This document shows, one piece after another, positions 48,631 through 60,600 of a DNA stretch of 64,000 bases (position 1 is its first letter; each line of letters opens with the position of its first letter). The notes beneath the pieces were generated by a model. That model saw only the letters and a program-made list of their open reading frames with translations, ran no database searches and had not been told where the DNA came from. The translations under genes and the position numbers were made by a program. The DNA is from Lytechinus pictus (lineage: Eukaryota; Echinodermata; Echinoidea; Temnopleuroida; Toxopneustidae), in contig NC_087257.1 in assembly GCF_037042905.1 (NCBI RefSeq), positions 23,101,001-23,165,000 of the forward strand. The letters are read 5' to 3'.

Positions 48631-49085
48631 GGGGGCACTTACATTGACGAGTGGATACCAACCATGCGCGACCAAAAAAAAACATGTAAAAAGGATGTCT
48701 TTTTCAAGATAGGGCACGTTACGTATGTAACTGAGGTAATAAGGGTGTCAAAAACACTAAAATAATGAAAAAAGGGTATCTATTTTCGATAGGAAAGCTA
48801 CGTGTTTAGGGTCAAATTTGCTAGGGTATAAAGAATCAAGACTAAAATGTTTTATAAAGGATATACTTTTTGCCCCAAAATATCGCTGTACTTGTTTAGG
48901 GGTTCATTTCTGGGAATACTTGCCAATAGTATCATTTTGTTTCCAATACTTGTTAAGGGTAGGGTTTCACACGCCAATACTTGTTAAGGGGTGCATTTTC
49001 AGAATATGGAAAATACGTGTTTAGGGTGCTTTTTGAGATCTCATGGTCGCGCATGGTATCCACTCGTCATTGGAAGTGGCCCCCC
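48631..49085. mobile_element. Inverted-repeat element with GACGAGTGGATACC ends
   Basis: GACGAGTGGATACCAACCAT at the left pairs with ATGGTATCCACTCGTC at the right, extended outward by GGGGGCACTT/AAGTGGCCCCC. The interior repeats AATACTTGTTAAGGG. There is no ORF. Confidence 0.85.
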
Positions 49086-49110
49086 GGGGCTTGTGCAATC
49101 ATATCAGGTT

Positions 49111-49372
49111 GTCGTGTCAGGCAATCATTAAACCCAACCGTTCGAGAAAAGGGCCCCTTAAATTCCTTAAATGTCCTATACAATTTACCCGACGATTCCA
49201 GAAAAAGGGCACCCTAAATTCCCATAAGGTCGGGCCCAGTTTACCCAACGTTTTATGAAAATTATAGCAATTCTCAAATGGTCGGGTAAAAATTAAGGAC
49301 CCAATCTTTCGGGAATTTAGGTGGCCCTTTTCGCGAATGGTTGGGTAAACGCAATTGCCCGACCCCACGGGG
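49111..49372. mobile_element. Inverted-repeat element with CCCAACCGTTCG arms
   Basis: AAACCCAACCGTTCGAGAAA near 49130 pairs imperfectly with TTTTCGCGAATGGTTGGGTA near 49328. Several internal repeats of CCCTTAAATTCC and its complement occur. It lies directly beside the previous element. Confidence 0.65.
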
Positions 49373-49849
49373 GGGGGGGGCAAAACAAATGTCGTGACCA
49401 AGAAAATGAAAAAGAGAAGGGGGAAATATGAATGTCTAAATCTATCACAAAATTTGATTTTTGAATTAAAAGTGTTGAAATTTTGCTCTCTTGCAACTTT
49501 TCATGAATATTACACGATATGCCATATCTAGCCCCCTAAAAATTTTGGGCTCATTACATCACTGCCCAACCCGACACAATTACCCAACTGTATATAAAAA
49601 ACCATCTTTATGTCCCCTCTTCCCTCCCTCTCGATCTCCCAGATCAGATCTCCCATTTATCACAGGGGCTGGGGAAGGATTTTGAAGGGGGGGGGGGGGG
49701 GAGGGGGCTCACCATGCAAGAAAACACAATTTTCCTTCATGTCCTTTTTTCTGCCTTAAGAGTGTAATCATCTTTATTTATACAAGGCCATAAGTTTTTT
49801 TACAACATATATGTGACTAGCCACATCAAAATTAATGAAAATAAAAATA

Positions 49850-49973
49850 AAATGTCATATAACTTTCTTATTTGATTTTACATCCGATAAATATGAAATT
49901 TTCAGAGTTATGCTTGTTGGATTTTTCTCTTTTTATTCAAATCAACTTTTTGTTGGGGTGGACTTGTCCTTTA
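49850..49973. mobile_element. Right-end fragment of the 63247-63738 MITE family
   Basis: It contains ATTTTACATCCGA, GAAATTTTCAG, ATTCAAATCAAC and GGTGGACTTGTCCTTTA in the same order as the right half of the element ending at 63738. Confidence 0.75.
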
Positions 49974-50856
49974 GATCTACTGTCTGAAAATATTTCAGGA
50001 CAGAACCTTTGCTAAAGGATTGGATACATGAAAATAAAATCATATTCATCAACATTAAATAAAGAGTCATTTAAAAAATGATTTTCACATCACTGGAAGA
50101 TCTATAGATTTAGTATTTTTGTGATTTTAACTGTATCTGTAGAAATATTCAAAATCATATCCTATATAATGATGATAATTCACGTTTCACATTCTCATGA
50201 CTATTTGTGATATTTATTCACCCACTATAGATTACCGTTACGAAAATGGTTGGTAAACACTGAAGTGCTTTATTTTCAAATTTATTTTGAAAAGACAACA
50301 AATGCTTTATAAAATAAAAAGAGTTATGACATGGGGTGAATTTGTGAATGAACTTTATTATGCTATTTCATGCACAATATTCAGATATATACATTATCAT
50401 CTCCAATATTATATGAAAAAATATTATACATGTCTCTCATTTAAAATATTAAAAACTGAATCTAATTTCAATGATTTCTTTAATCATTTTGAATGATGAT
50501 CAATACTTCTATAAGTACCACGCTTAAATAAGCACACATCTCGCTAATGCTGAATTTATTCAATTGTATAACATAATTCTAAGGGCCTATAATTATCCAT
50601 CTCTTAGGAGACATTGCCGTTCTAATTATTGCAACAGTATACCTTAAAAATATTCTTTATTTTTGGTAAAGTTCGAACACAAACAGCAAAAAGGCATCAA
50701 ATAATTGTTATTTGGGGGAAGTAGAGAGAACAACCAAGGCCCCAATAGCACAGATTTTAGTGATTGATCCCAGGGGGGAAGGGGGGGGGGGGGGAGGGCT
50801 CACACTACCATTTCAAGTTAGACACCATGCTCATACAAATAAGAATGTAAAAGGCA

Positions 50857-50983
50857 AGTCTAGATCTGGACGTTAGTAGTTATTTGTTCGGTGAAAGAGG
50901 ACTAGTATATGGTGTGTATACCTTATGCAATGAGTGAGTGTAGGGTTTTCCAAACAAATAACTACTAACGTAAAAATCTAGAC
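50857..50983. mobile_element. Short MITE with GTCTAGAT ends
   Basis: GTCTAGAT, then CGTTAGTAGTTATTTGTT, pairs with AACAAATAACTACTAACG followed by ATCTAGAC. About 127 bp, near-palindromic. Confidence 0.85.
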
Positions 50984-51609
50984 AAGTAAAAGGCAAGCGC
51001 TGCAATTTCGTGAGATGTTCAGACTATTGGGGGAGGGGGGTGATGAGACGACCCCCCTCCTATTACCCCCCCCCCCCCCGATCGTGGGCCATGTTAGAAA
51101 GGGTTGTTCTACACAGCTGGGCGATGCACCTGTGTACAATGAAAAGGGTCTAAAAATTGTAAAGCTCAGGAAAACAGAGTATATTTTCCACCAGCTCATG
51201 AAAATGAGATACTTCATGTAATATTCAGGGTGGGGAGATCATGACAATATATTTTATGATTCTTTTCAAAGATGATTCCTTGTTTACTCTCCATCTTACG
51301 GTCCATGTCATGTACAAGCCAGGTGTCCACATTGTAATGACAGTGCCCCCCCCTCAATTAATCTCACAATTGACCTGTACCATTGATCCTATATATCAAT
51401 GCAATCAATCATAGTAATCAAGTCCTATGATTAATCGCTTAGCTTTGTGCAATGAGGCCCAGATTATCATCTGTCATAGCACTGTCTAAATGGCAGTAGA
51501 ATAATAAGAATGAGTTCTTATATAGAAACACACAATACATTATCAATAGTCTCTATACACATAAAAGGTGAATTCACAATTCACCAATTAACAAGGTTTA
51601 ACAAGATCT

Positions 51610-51756
51610 GGGGTCCGTTTCAGAATGAGTTGCGTTTGAATGCAAGTCAAAAAATCAATCGCAAGTCCCAAATGCGCGCTGTTGATTGGTTGAAAATCAA
51701 GTTGCACATAATTTTTAGAGTTGCGATTGATTGCAACTCTTTCTTTAACGGGCCCC
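51610..51756. mobile_element. MITE, 'GTTGCAGAAAGAGTTGCG' family, copy 2
   Basis: It matches 33831-33977 over its full 147 bp with few differences. The inverted ends are GGGGTCCGTTTCAGAATGAG and CTCTTTCTTTAACGGGCCCC. Confidence 0.92.
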
Positions 51757-52167
51757 TGAATCCATCAAATCTGTTATCTGAATAATAAATGCCTTGCTTG
51801 CAACACTTAATATGTTATCTATTTTCTTTCCTGAGCTAATAAAGGGGGCCACTTTACAGAGACATGATTTCTTATGGAAACCCTCAGATATTACAGTCAA
51901 GCCTGCCTTAGCTGCCACCTGCTTATAGCTGCCACTCAAAATCCCCCACACCTTTTTTTTATAATTCTATTGATCAATGTAATGGTAAAAATCATTGCTA
52001 TTGTGTTTTCCTTGAAATGAAATAAAATTGAAGAAAAAAAAAATATTGTCAATGGTAATTTGATGACTCTTGCACATGACAGGATATGGGATTAGATGAC
52101 AATCAAAAAAATATTGTGGCCAATCGAATATTTTCATTTTTTTCAATTAGGTTTTATTATAAACATA

Positions 52168-52470
52168 TAATAATAATTAATAATTGGCATTTATATAGCA
52201 CTTTATCAATCTACGACTGTTCAAAGTGCTTTACAATTATTATTACCCGCTCACTGGATTCATAGCATTTCAAGCAGCCTGTTAGGCGCACACTTGCTAA
52301 ACCAACCACAATGACGGTTGTTTCCTACCGGTACCCAATTAGCACCTGGGTGAGAGTGGCAAAGTGTGGATTGACGCCTTGCCAAAGGGCGCTAGGCCAT
52401 GGTGGGATTCGAACACACGACCCTCTGATTAAAAGGCGAGAGTCAGAACCGCTACACCACGGCGCTTCCA
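52168..52470 (-). mobile_element. tRNA-derived SINE
   Basis: Read on the minus strand, it starts with a tRNA-like head. The A-box-like TGGTGTAGCGG is near 52456, and the B-box-like GTTCGAATCCC near 52410 fits the Pol III consensus GGTTCGANNCC. A tRNA-unrelated body with CAATCCACACTTTGCCACTC follows, then a tail AAAGTGCTATATAAATGCC ending in ATTA repeats. Tails of this type are shared with LINE partners that mobilise SINEs (family knowledge). Confidence 0.88.
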
Positions 52471-53935
52471 CATAAAATATACCGGTAGCACAAATTCTTT
52501 CTATCTGGCTTTCAAAGACTCAATTATGAATAACCAAATATGTTCCTGAGCACATTCTAATGATTTATCTACATATAGTTACTTTGGAATGGTTGGAAAA
52601 TTTAAACAATAACATCAATAAAACTAACATTTATATTTATATTGTGCACATATCTATTCTGCATGATACTCAAGGCGTGTACAACATAAAACGAAACAAA
52701 AACTATGAAAAGTAAACAGTGTCAATACTAGAGTCTGGTGTTGGAAGCACAATTTAGATTGCATTTCCTACCTCCAAAACCTATTCTGAGTTTACACAAT
52801 TAAATGTTGACAGCTCACACAACTAGAGAGTGACTTTTAAGGACCATTTCCATTTTATGTTTGGTGCTATACTCGTGTAAAATTGACAAACACATAGAAG
52901 TGGGGAGGGGGGGATGTTAGGTTGAACATTTCCATCCCCCTTCCTCTTGAATCCTGGAAGTAATGGGATGATATCTGAGTTTTATTAAACTTTAAAGGGG
53001 GAGTGAACTGTGTGTAGTCTCTCATTGACTGTGTGTTATAAAAACATAGTCTTAAAATGTACGTTTTCAGATATCTCCTAATACTACAGAGAATAAATTG
53101 ACCTATAATTGTATTTATATAGAGAAACTAAAATGTTTTGAGAGGAAAAGTAATTGTTTTGCTACTTGGTTACATAATTATTGCGGTATAAATGTATTGA
53201 GTAGCTAATTAGCATGTTATCATTCAAGTGAGTCTATATTACTAGACTACACTAGCATTATGGGTCAGGAAACTGGCCAGGTATGAGTAGTTGAGGTCTT
53301 GAGATGGCGCTATTGGTTCCTATCTGCTTTAAGGAACAAATTATAACATTTTTTTAACAACAATGTGAGAGGTGATTATCATGGAGCCAATGTTGACCAT
53401 TTTTTAAAACCTTGATGTCATGATATTTTCATTGACGGTTGACCAAATAGAATAATGATAGTATATGAGCATTAACTCAATCACATGTATGATTTCATAA
53501 TAGGAATAATGGATTACATTGTCGGTCCTCTTCATAATATAATCATTGATTCATCACCTGATTAATCACAAAAAATATAAATTTTTCATATTTTCATTTC
53601 ATTTCTGTAATATACAAGCAAAAAGGCAAAATCAATGTGATAAAATATTATACAGTCACATAAATGTATAACTTAATTAAATAAATACATATTTATTTCA
53701 TCTTTTTGAACCTTGTGGAAAAAATATACAAGATATTAATATATTAAAATATATTAAAATAAGGAAATTCAGTCTTTTCTCATAATTACATGAATATTAC
53801 GACTTGAGTGGCTAATATTCAAGATCAATCCTCTCTAAAAATTTTCTTTCTCACATATTGACAAAACCAGACAACTCCGTCCAATTCTTTTCTCTGATAA
53901 AAGAAAGAATAATCATTTCGCAATTAGCAAAAATA
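52471..53935. other. Spacer without recognised features
   Basis: AT-rich, and no exon or complete repeat was identified. TTTAAAGGGGGAGTGAACTG near 52993 resembles the left end of the AAAGGGG-type MITEs but has no partner nearby. Confidence 0.4.
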
Positions 53936-53939
53936 TTAA

Positions 53940-55744
53940 GCCTGAGTCGAATCGATTTTAAAATCGGTGTTCGATCGATGTCATCGAACGCCGATGCAGA
54001 TTTTGCAAAATCGGTGCATCGAAAAAAAAAAAAAAAACCTTGGCCGGCCGGCCGATTCATTTGGTTCACACAATCAAACATCAAAATAAACAGTAATATC
54101 CGTCTCGACTACTACTTACTTCATTTATATTGCCCCCAAAATGAAACGGATTGTGTAATTATGATGCCTATTCACCATTAATTTGAAGTTTATTTCGATC
54201 ATAGTTCGAGTCTTACTCGTCTGCACGGCTCGTCTGCTCGTGCCGAGATAATTTATGCACGATGAATTTATGAATGGAAGTCGCCATTGATCGTGCATGT
54301 GCAGTACTGTGCTTTAATCAAATCAGAAAATGGCCGGAAAATGGATGCGATCAACGTATAAAAGTAAATCTTGCTTTCATGAACAATATTAATATCATGA
54401 CCATAGAACATGATTTAATCGTAATATTTAACAATAATTTGCATATGATAATCATTAATATGAATTTAGAGCTTGATGTGAAACGTTTGTATTTCGTTTC
54501 AATTTTCAATGGCGGACATCACATGACGATCGACTTGAGTGAGTGGAATCGCACTTGTCTAAAAAAATAATTACACGTCAGGATTGATTATCGAACATTG
54601 TCAACATGTAGAAACTCTTTTGATGATCGTAATATCACCATATAATAATATTTTACATGACACAACAGAGAAAAATTACATTTGATATTTTTTCCCATCA
54701 ATTTGAAGCTTGTTTGTGCCCAACTTTGGGCTCTGATTTCATGAATGGAAAATATGTCAGACGTCATCGAACGCGCATGCGCATTGTGCTTCTTTTCTCG
54801 GAGCTCGGAGACGTCCAGAGATGGAATAAAAAATAAAAATAATGCCAGTATAATACTATTAATTCTTCCATATTAACATAACATACTTTGCTGACATCGT
54901 CAATATTTTTAGTATGGCCATAAAATCTTATTAAATCGTAATTATTTTACATCCAATAATAATTTATATGAAGTTAGAGCTCGATCCGAGACATTCGTAT
55001 TTATTTCGATCACAAGCTCTTGTGTCTAAAATAAATGGATTATCATTATCAGGATTAAGTCTCGAACATCGTCAGAACTCATATTTTCCAATCTTTCCTC
55101 ACAATCGTTATATATCAGCATTGAATACCAATTCAAATGACCATCCAGAGAAAATTACGTATTTATTTCCATCAATTTATTTGGAGCTAATTTTGGATCC
55201 AACTACCCCGCCAACTACACAATCTCAGGCAAGTTACAGCGCTCTCCCCGCTGTTTGCACTTGTTAGATGGCGCTGGCAAGCATGCCTGTCGTTTCGGGA
55301 GAGTGAGTGAACGGGGCTGCGGACGGGGCTGGTCTGTGCGAGGCTGGACTGCGAATGCTAGTTGACCGAAAATCATTCGGATCGACTCTGCGTGATTCAT
55401 GTCTTTAATATTGTTTCATTTTAAACTTATATGTTATCATCTGCAAATATCATTGTTGAAGATATTTTGGGAAGAATTCTGCATTGCCCCCGGCCTTTTT
55501 TGTGTTTTGTGATCATGGAAAATACAAACGAACTCTGCTTTGTCATCTGCTTTTGCAACGCTCACCCGGCGCGGCCAGCGCAGACCGTCAGTGCATGTAG
55601 TGCATGCATAGCGCATGCATCGACGGCCGGCCGGAGCAAAAAAAATGACTCGATTTTCCCCGCCTTCAAATTTCGATGCATCGATGTTCGATCGAATTAA
55701 AGCTGTCGAACACCGGTTTTCAAAATAATCGATATGACTCAGGC
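53940..55744. mobile_element. TTAA-flanked 1.8-kb inverted-repeat element
   Basis: It begins GCCTGAGTCGAATCGATT and ends in the imperfect complement ATCGATATGACTCAGGC. TTAA lies on both sides (53936-53939 and 55745-55748), as for piggyBac-type insertions. CGATCGAAC/GATGCATCGA and GGCCGGCCGG motifs occur inside both ends. There are no transposase motifs; the interior has diverged internal duplications (around 54180-54560 and 54700-55010). It is presumed non-autonomous. Confidence 0.82.
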
Positions 55745-56149
55745 TTAAAAAATATTTAAAAGTAATTCACAAATGGAAGTATTTCATTTAGCTTTTTACA
55801 CGCATTGGTAGATTGCAAACAACAAAACAATTGGAATAATTACAACATAAATTAAAGGCAAAGAAATGGCACTGAAAGATTCTCTGTATTATATCCTCAC
55901 TTACATTAATTTTTAGTCATACTCATTCAAAATCCTGCAGTATCACAAAAGTATTTCAAATTTCAAGAGCACATTTTATAGCTTACTATGAAAGAGAAGT
56001 TATGGAAGAATAATCACGTCCTTTACTACTGTAACTACTACCTCAGTCACATCAAATATAATTACTTGTATGATCAAGTTTTAAATGACTATACAGGCCC
56101 TAGCCCCATAGCAAACAACTTAGTGTTTTGATTGTACAATTATGGGTGA

Positions 56150-56359
56150 TATGACATATGCTCCTGCGACATTTGCTCTGGTCTTAATATCTCAGAGGGC
56201 ATAGGGTTAGAGGTAGGATTGTAATAGTGTGTTTGGTTCAGAATTATGTCAAGATTAGGATTAGGGTTTATTTAGTATTGGAGGTTAGGATTTATGAGTG
56301 GCTTTAATGTGGAGATTTTTCATCGCAGCAATTATCACCGGAGCAAATGTCATGGAACC
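56150..56359. mobile_element. MITE, 'GACATTTGCTCC' family, copy 1
   Basis: TATGACATATGCTCC at the left pairs with GGAGCAAATGTCATGG at the right. The interior is rich in GGTTAGGATT-type phrases. It is the same family as 57919-58136, and a right-end fragment occurs near 28210-28300 (GGTGCAAATGTCAGGGAACC). Confidence 0.8.
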
Positions 56360-56548
56360 CATTTATGTTACTGATTGAGGCAAGGTCTTTTTGTAGCAGG
56401 CCACCAAAGCAACAATAGTCAAACCTGTATTAAATAGCTACCACCTTTATAGAAGGGTCACCTGTCTACACGTATAAAAAAGGATTACATTTTTGATAAC
56501 TTCCCCCAATGAAATGCATGTAACAAGAGTATCACTAAGGCGAGCACA

Positions 56549-56970
56549 TAATACGCCCACCTGTAACATGAAAAATGGAGTTATTGGTCAAGCAAGCAAA
56601 GTGGAAGGTGGCGACTTCACCTCTGACCTTCTGACCTCAAAATCAACAGAATTGCTGGGATTTATGCTATTATCATACACACCAAATTATATGAGCCTAG
56701 GTTAAGTTCAACTAAAGTTATCGTGTTAACAAGGACTTCAGAGGGGTAAGATGAAAACATATCACTGTGATCTTGACCTTTGGACCCCACAATCAATAGG
56801 CTTCCTGGGATCCATGCTAGTATAATACACACCAAATTATATGAGCCTAGGTTAAGTCAAACTGAAGTTATCGTGTTTACAAGGAAAAGTTATCAGACAG
56901 ACGGACGGACAGATGGACGGACGGACATCAGGCTTGATACCATAATACATCCCATCTAGGACGGGCGTAT
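56549..56970. mobile_element. Repeat with internal duplication and GACGGACGGAC tract
   Basis: TTATGAGCCTAGGTTAAGT occurs in two direct copies (near 56688 and 56838) inside a duplicated block of about 150 bp that includes ACACACCAAATTATATGAGC. A GACGGACGGACAG minisatellite follows near 56896. The ends ATACGCCCACC and GGACGGGCGTAT are loosely inverted. Confidence 0.7.
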
Positions 56971-57622
56971 AAAAAGGAACTAGTGAATAAAGACCACCTG
57001 CACATGGTGCCCATTTACCTTGTCTCCCTTGACTGGGCTTTATATACGGGTGAGGTTTCACTGTATTAACTGATAAATAAATAATTTCAAATGTGTCACA
57101 TTCCCATCACACCAAACACAGAAAAGACAACAGATTCCAAGAAATAAAAGCAATGAATGATAAGTGAAATAAGAATATCTGACTTATAAAAAAAATAACA
57201 TAAATCAAGGGTTGGTAGGCGATCAAATCCGAGTGCTCTTGCCTGATCGGATATCCATCCTCAATGATCAATTTCCTCCAATTGGACTGCAAGCTGTAGG
57301 TCCCCTAGGTGAATATGATGGACCTTGTCCATCTAATGTTAAATATGAGCAATTTCCTTTCTTCTGAATCTATGCTGAATGGTATGAGTTTCATGGATGT
57401 TGCTCTTGTGTTTCCATGGTGATATTACAATGGTAGGCATTCGATCATGTGACCTGATCGATGTTAGACTTTGCAGAGCTATCCATGCACTGTCAATATT
57501 TCATAGCATACGATTAACGATTTCATTTTCTTTAATGTTTCAAAAGCGTTCTTTAGGTCTGTCCAATGTTATCACATCCGTCCAGCGACCAAATTGGGAG
57601 GGGCTTGTGATCATGTGACCTG

Positions 57623-60600
57623 CTATAACAGTTTGCAGCCCCACGATTGAGGTACCAACAAATGCGTCCATGTATCCTGCACAGGGGAAAACAAAAAGAA
57701 TAATTACTAAAGAAATTTAATTAAATCATTTTGAGTTGAATTGAATTGAAAACTACTCAGTCATTGTATGTATTTATCAACACTTCCATGAAATATTTGT
57801 ATTGCTCATTTTCTATCTTTCTCTTTTCTTCTTTATTCTTCTTCTTTGTTCATTTTCATTCTTTTCCTCCTCCTCCCCTTTATCTTCCTCCTTCTGTTTC
57901 TTCATCTATACTTATTTTGGTTCCATGACATTTGCTCCAGAGAAAATTGCTCTGCTATAAATTCCACACACTAGTCAAATGACAAAATTTAACACTGGCT
58001 TTTACACTATACCCTACACTAAACCTTACCCTTAACCTAGCATAAAACCCTATTTCAATCCTAACTCTAACCCTACATGTACATCTTAGATTAAATAAAG
58101 CCCAGAGTAAGTGTTGCAGGAGCAAATGTTGTGTCACTTGTAATTTATCGACTTCATCTCCTTGTACTTCTTGTTTTGAACAAAATATTGGCGAATGCCA
58201 GTGACGTTCTAATAAATTCAATTCAATTCATCTCCCTCTTCCTCAATTTCTTCTTCATCATCATCATCATCAATATCATAATCATTGTCATCATCATCAA
58301 CATCATCATCAATATCATCATCATCATCATCATTATCATCATTTATTTTTACACATGTATGTGCAAATGTTATGCAATTTGTTTCATAACCTGTACACAT
58401 GTGAATATTGTTGGTAAATAAATAAATCAAATCAAATCATCATTAATATTATTCTTAATATTCTCCCTTGAATCTACCTACCGACAATCGTTTAACATTC
58501 ATTAGGTGTTTGTTGTTTTCCTCAAAATCAAAGATCATTTTTGTTTTGGGGGTGGGCTGATAAGTATTACAAAAATTTATTATAAAAAAAAATCTTGGAA
58601 TGGAAACTTACCCTATCATAATCACAGGAGAATCTTGCATACCATTCTAGACTGTATAGAACTAATATTATACCCATTCCGGAGATCAGAGTGATCCACA
58701 TGAAGATATTCCAGACAGCTGACTTCCACTCGCCGGTAAGGAGAAGGGACATGGGCACTGGGAATGGCATGTAGAGAAATATTGAAGATAAAGAGGAATT
58801 CTAGGCTACATTCTACAAAGGGACGTGGTTGATCTGATTAACTTAAATTATTGAAAGCCATCAATATCAGAATTCTTTATTCAACTATGGAAAGCTATCA
58901 GCATGATAATTCTTTTATTCAACTATGTAAAGCCATCAGCATCATAATTCTTCATTCAACTATGGAAAGCCATCAGCATCATAATTCTTTATTCAACTAT
59001 TGAAAACCATCAACATCATAATATTCAACTATGGAAAGCCACCAACTTCATAATTCTTTATTCAACTATGGAAAGCCATCAACATCATAATTCTTTATTC
59101 AACTATTGAAAACCATCAACATCATAATATTCAACTATGGAAAGCCACCAACTTCATAATTCTTTATTCAACTATGGAAAGCCATCAACATCATAATTCT
59201 TTATTCAACTATGGAAAGCATCAACATCATAATTCTATATTCTTCATAAAAAAATCTTCACTATTATTCACCATTGGTGGTTGCCAGAAGCATTCTTATG
59301 CTCCGTCCTTCACGTTTTTATTTCTTTCTAGGGATCACGATAACTAAAGAGCTGTTTGATGAATCAACTTCAAACAAGGTCCAAGTACCGGTATTGGAGT
59401 GATAATGATCTGATTAGTGTTTGGGGGTTTCAAGGTCAAAGTTCACAGAGGTCATTACATACATTTAAATATCTCATTCTCACAATAAATGAAGAACTGT
59501 TTGAGGGTTCAACTTTAACTTTGCAGTGAATAATCATGGGAGTGACAATAATAAGATTAGATTTGGATCATCAGCTCAGAGGTCAAATGTCACATAGCCC
59601 AAAGCCCCAAACCCATGCTATTAAGTCAGTTAAAACCAAGTTCCAGATATATATGTGTATATAAATATACTACTAACCTCCGAAACCCACAAAGAATACT
59701 AACAGGACCGGATAGAAGTATCGAAATGCCATGACAACGATATATTCATGGAATACAGCTGATATTGCAAACACCATCAAGCTACTTGTTAGTCTTCCGA
59801 AACCTGCAAGCTAAAGAAGACAAAAAGAGAAAATAAAAGATTTTTATCCAAACTATAGACATTAAGCATATTTCTAGTTGAGCTTCAAAAAAGTGGGGAT
59901 ATTGTGGGATGATTTGAGGTGATCAGGGGGTAACACCTCTCAGTAGAAAGACAAAGATGAGGGATGATGCATCATAAACATAATGAGATGGTTAATGCGA
60001 GGGTCATAAGAAAGCTTTTATGTACAATAAGACTGGATAACAGAATGCTGGATGTACCGGAAGGATTGTTTTTTTTGGGGGGGGAGGGAGAGTGCATGTA
60101 TTTTTTCAATTGATCAATTAAATTGATTTCAATTGATGTCTTTGTAAAAGCAGCGTAGATGTGACCGGATCTGTGAATGTATATAAAACAGGACTTCTGC
60201 GACACCTTGAGTCATCATGCATCACTCCACAAAAAAACAAATGAATAAAAATAAAAATGAATCTGACACTTTCTGTAGACACACACCAAATTGTGGTGAA
60301 ATACAGTGAGCCCTAGGACATAATTGATATGCTTCAATGTAATACTGTTGTCTCTTGATACAATAATCTGGCATTTATTGTAAACTCCATCTAAACTTTT
60401 TCTGTCAACTTAACCCTAATTCTCCCGGGGGGGGGGGGGGGGCCATAATGGCCCCCCCCCTCGACAGTTTTCGCGATATATCCGCTGCGCAAATTTTTTT
60501 ACCTCGCCGCTCACTGACTTTTTACTTTCAAGTCTCGCGCAAATTTTGAGACCAAATTTGTGACGACCGGATACGCGGTTACGACATTACGCAACATTAT

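Noticed and set aside
54274-54570. 98-codon ORF inside the TTAA-flanked element, considered as its transposase
   Set aside because: It is too short, with no catalytic motif, and lies in the duplicated AT-rich interior.
58020-58080. ACCCTAAC-like phrases suggesting an interstitial telomere repeat
   Set aside because: The units are irregular and lie inside a MITE with defined ends; this is not a telomeric tract.
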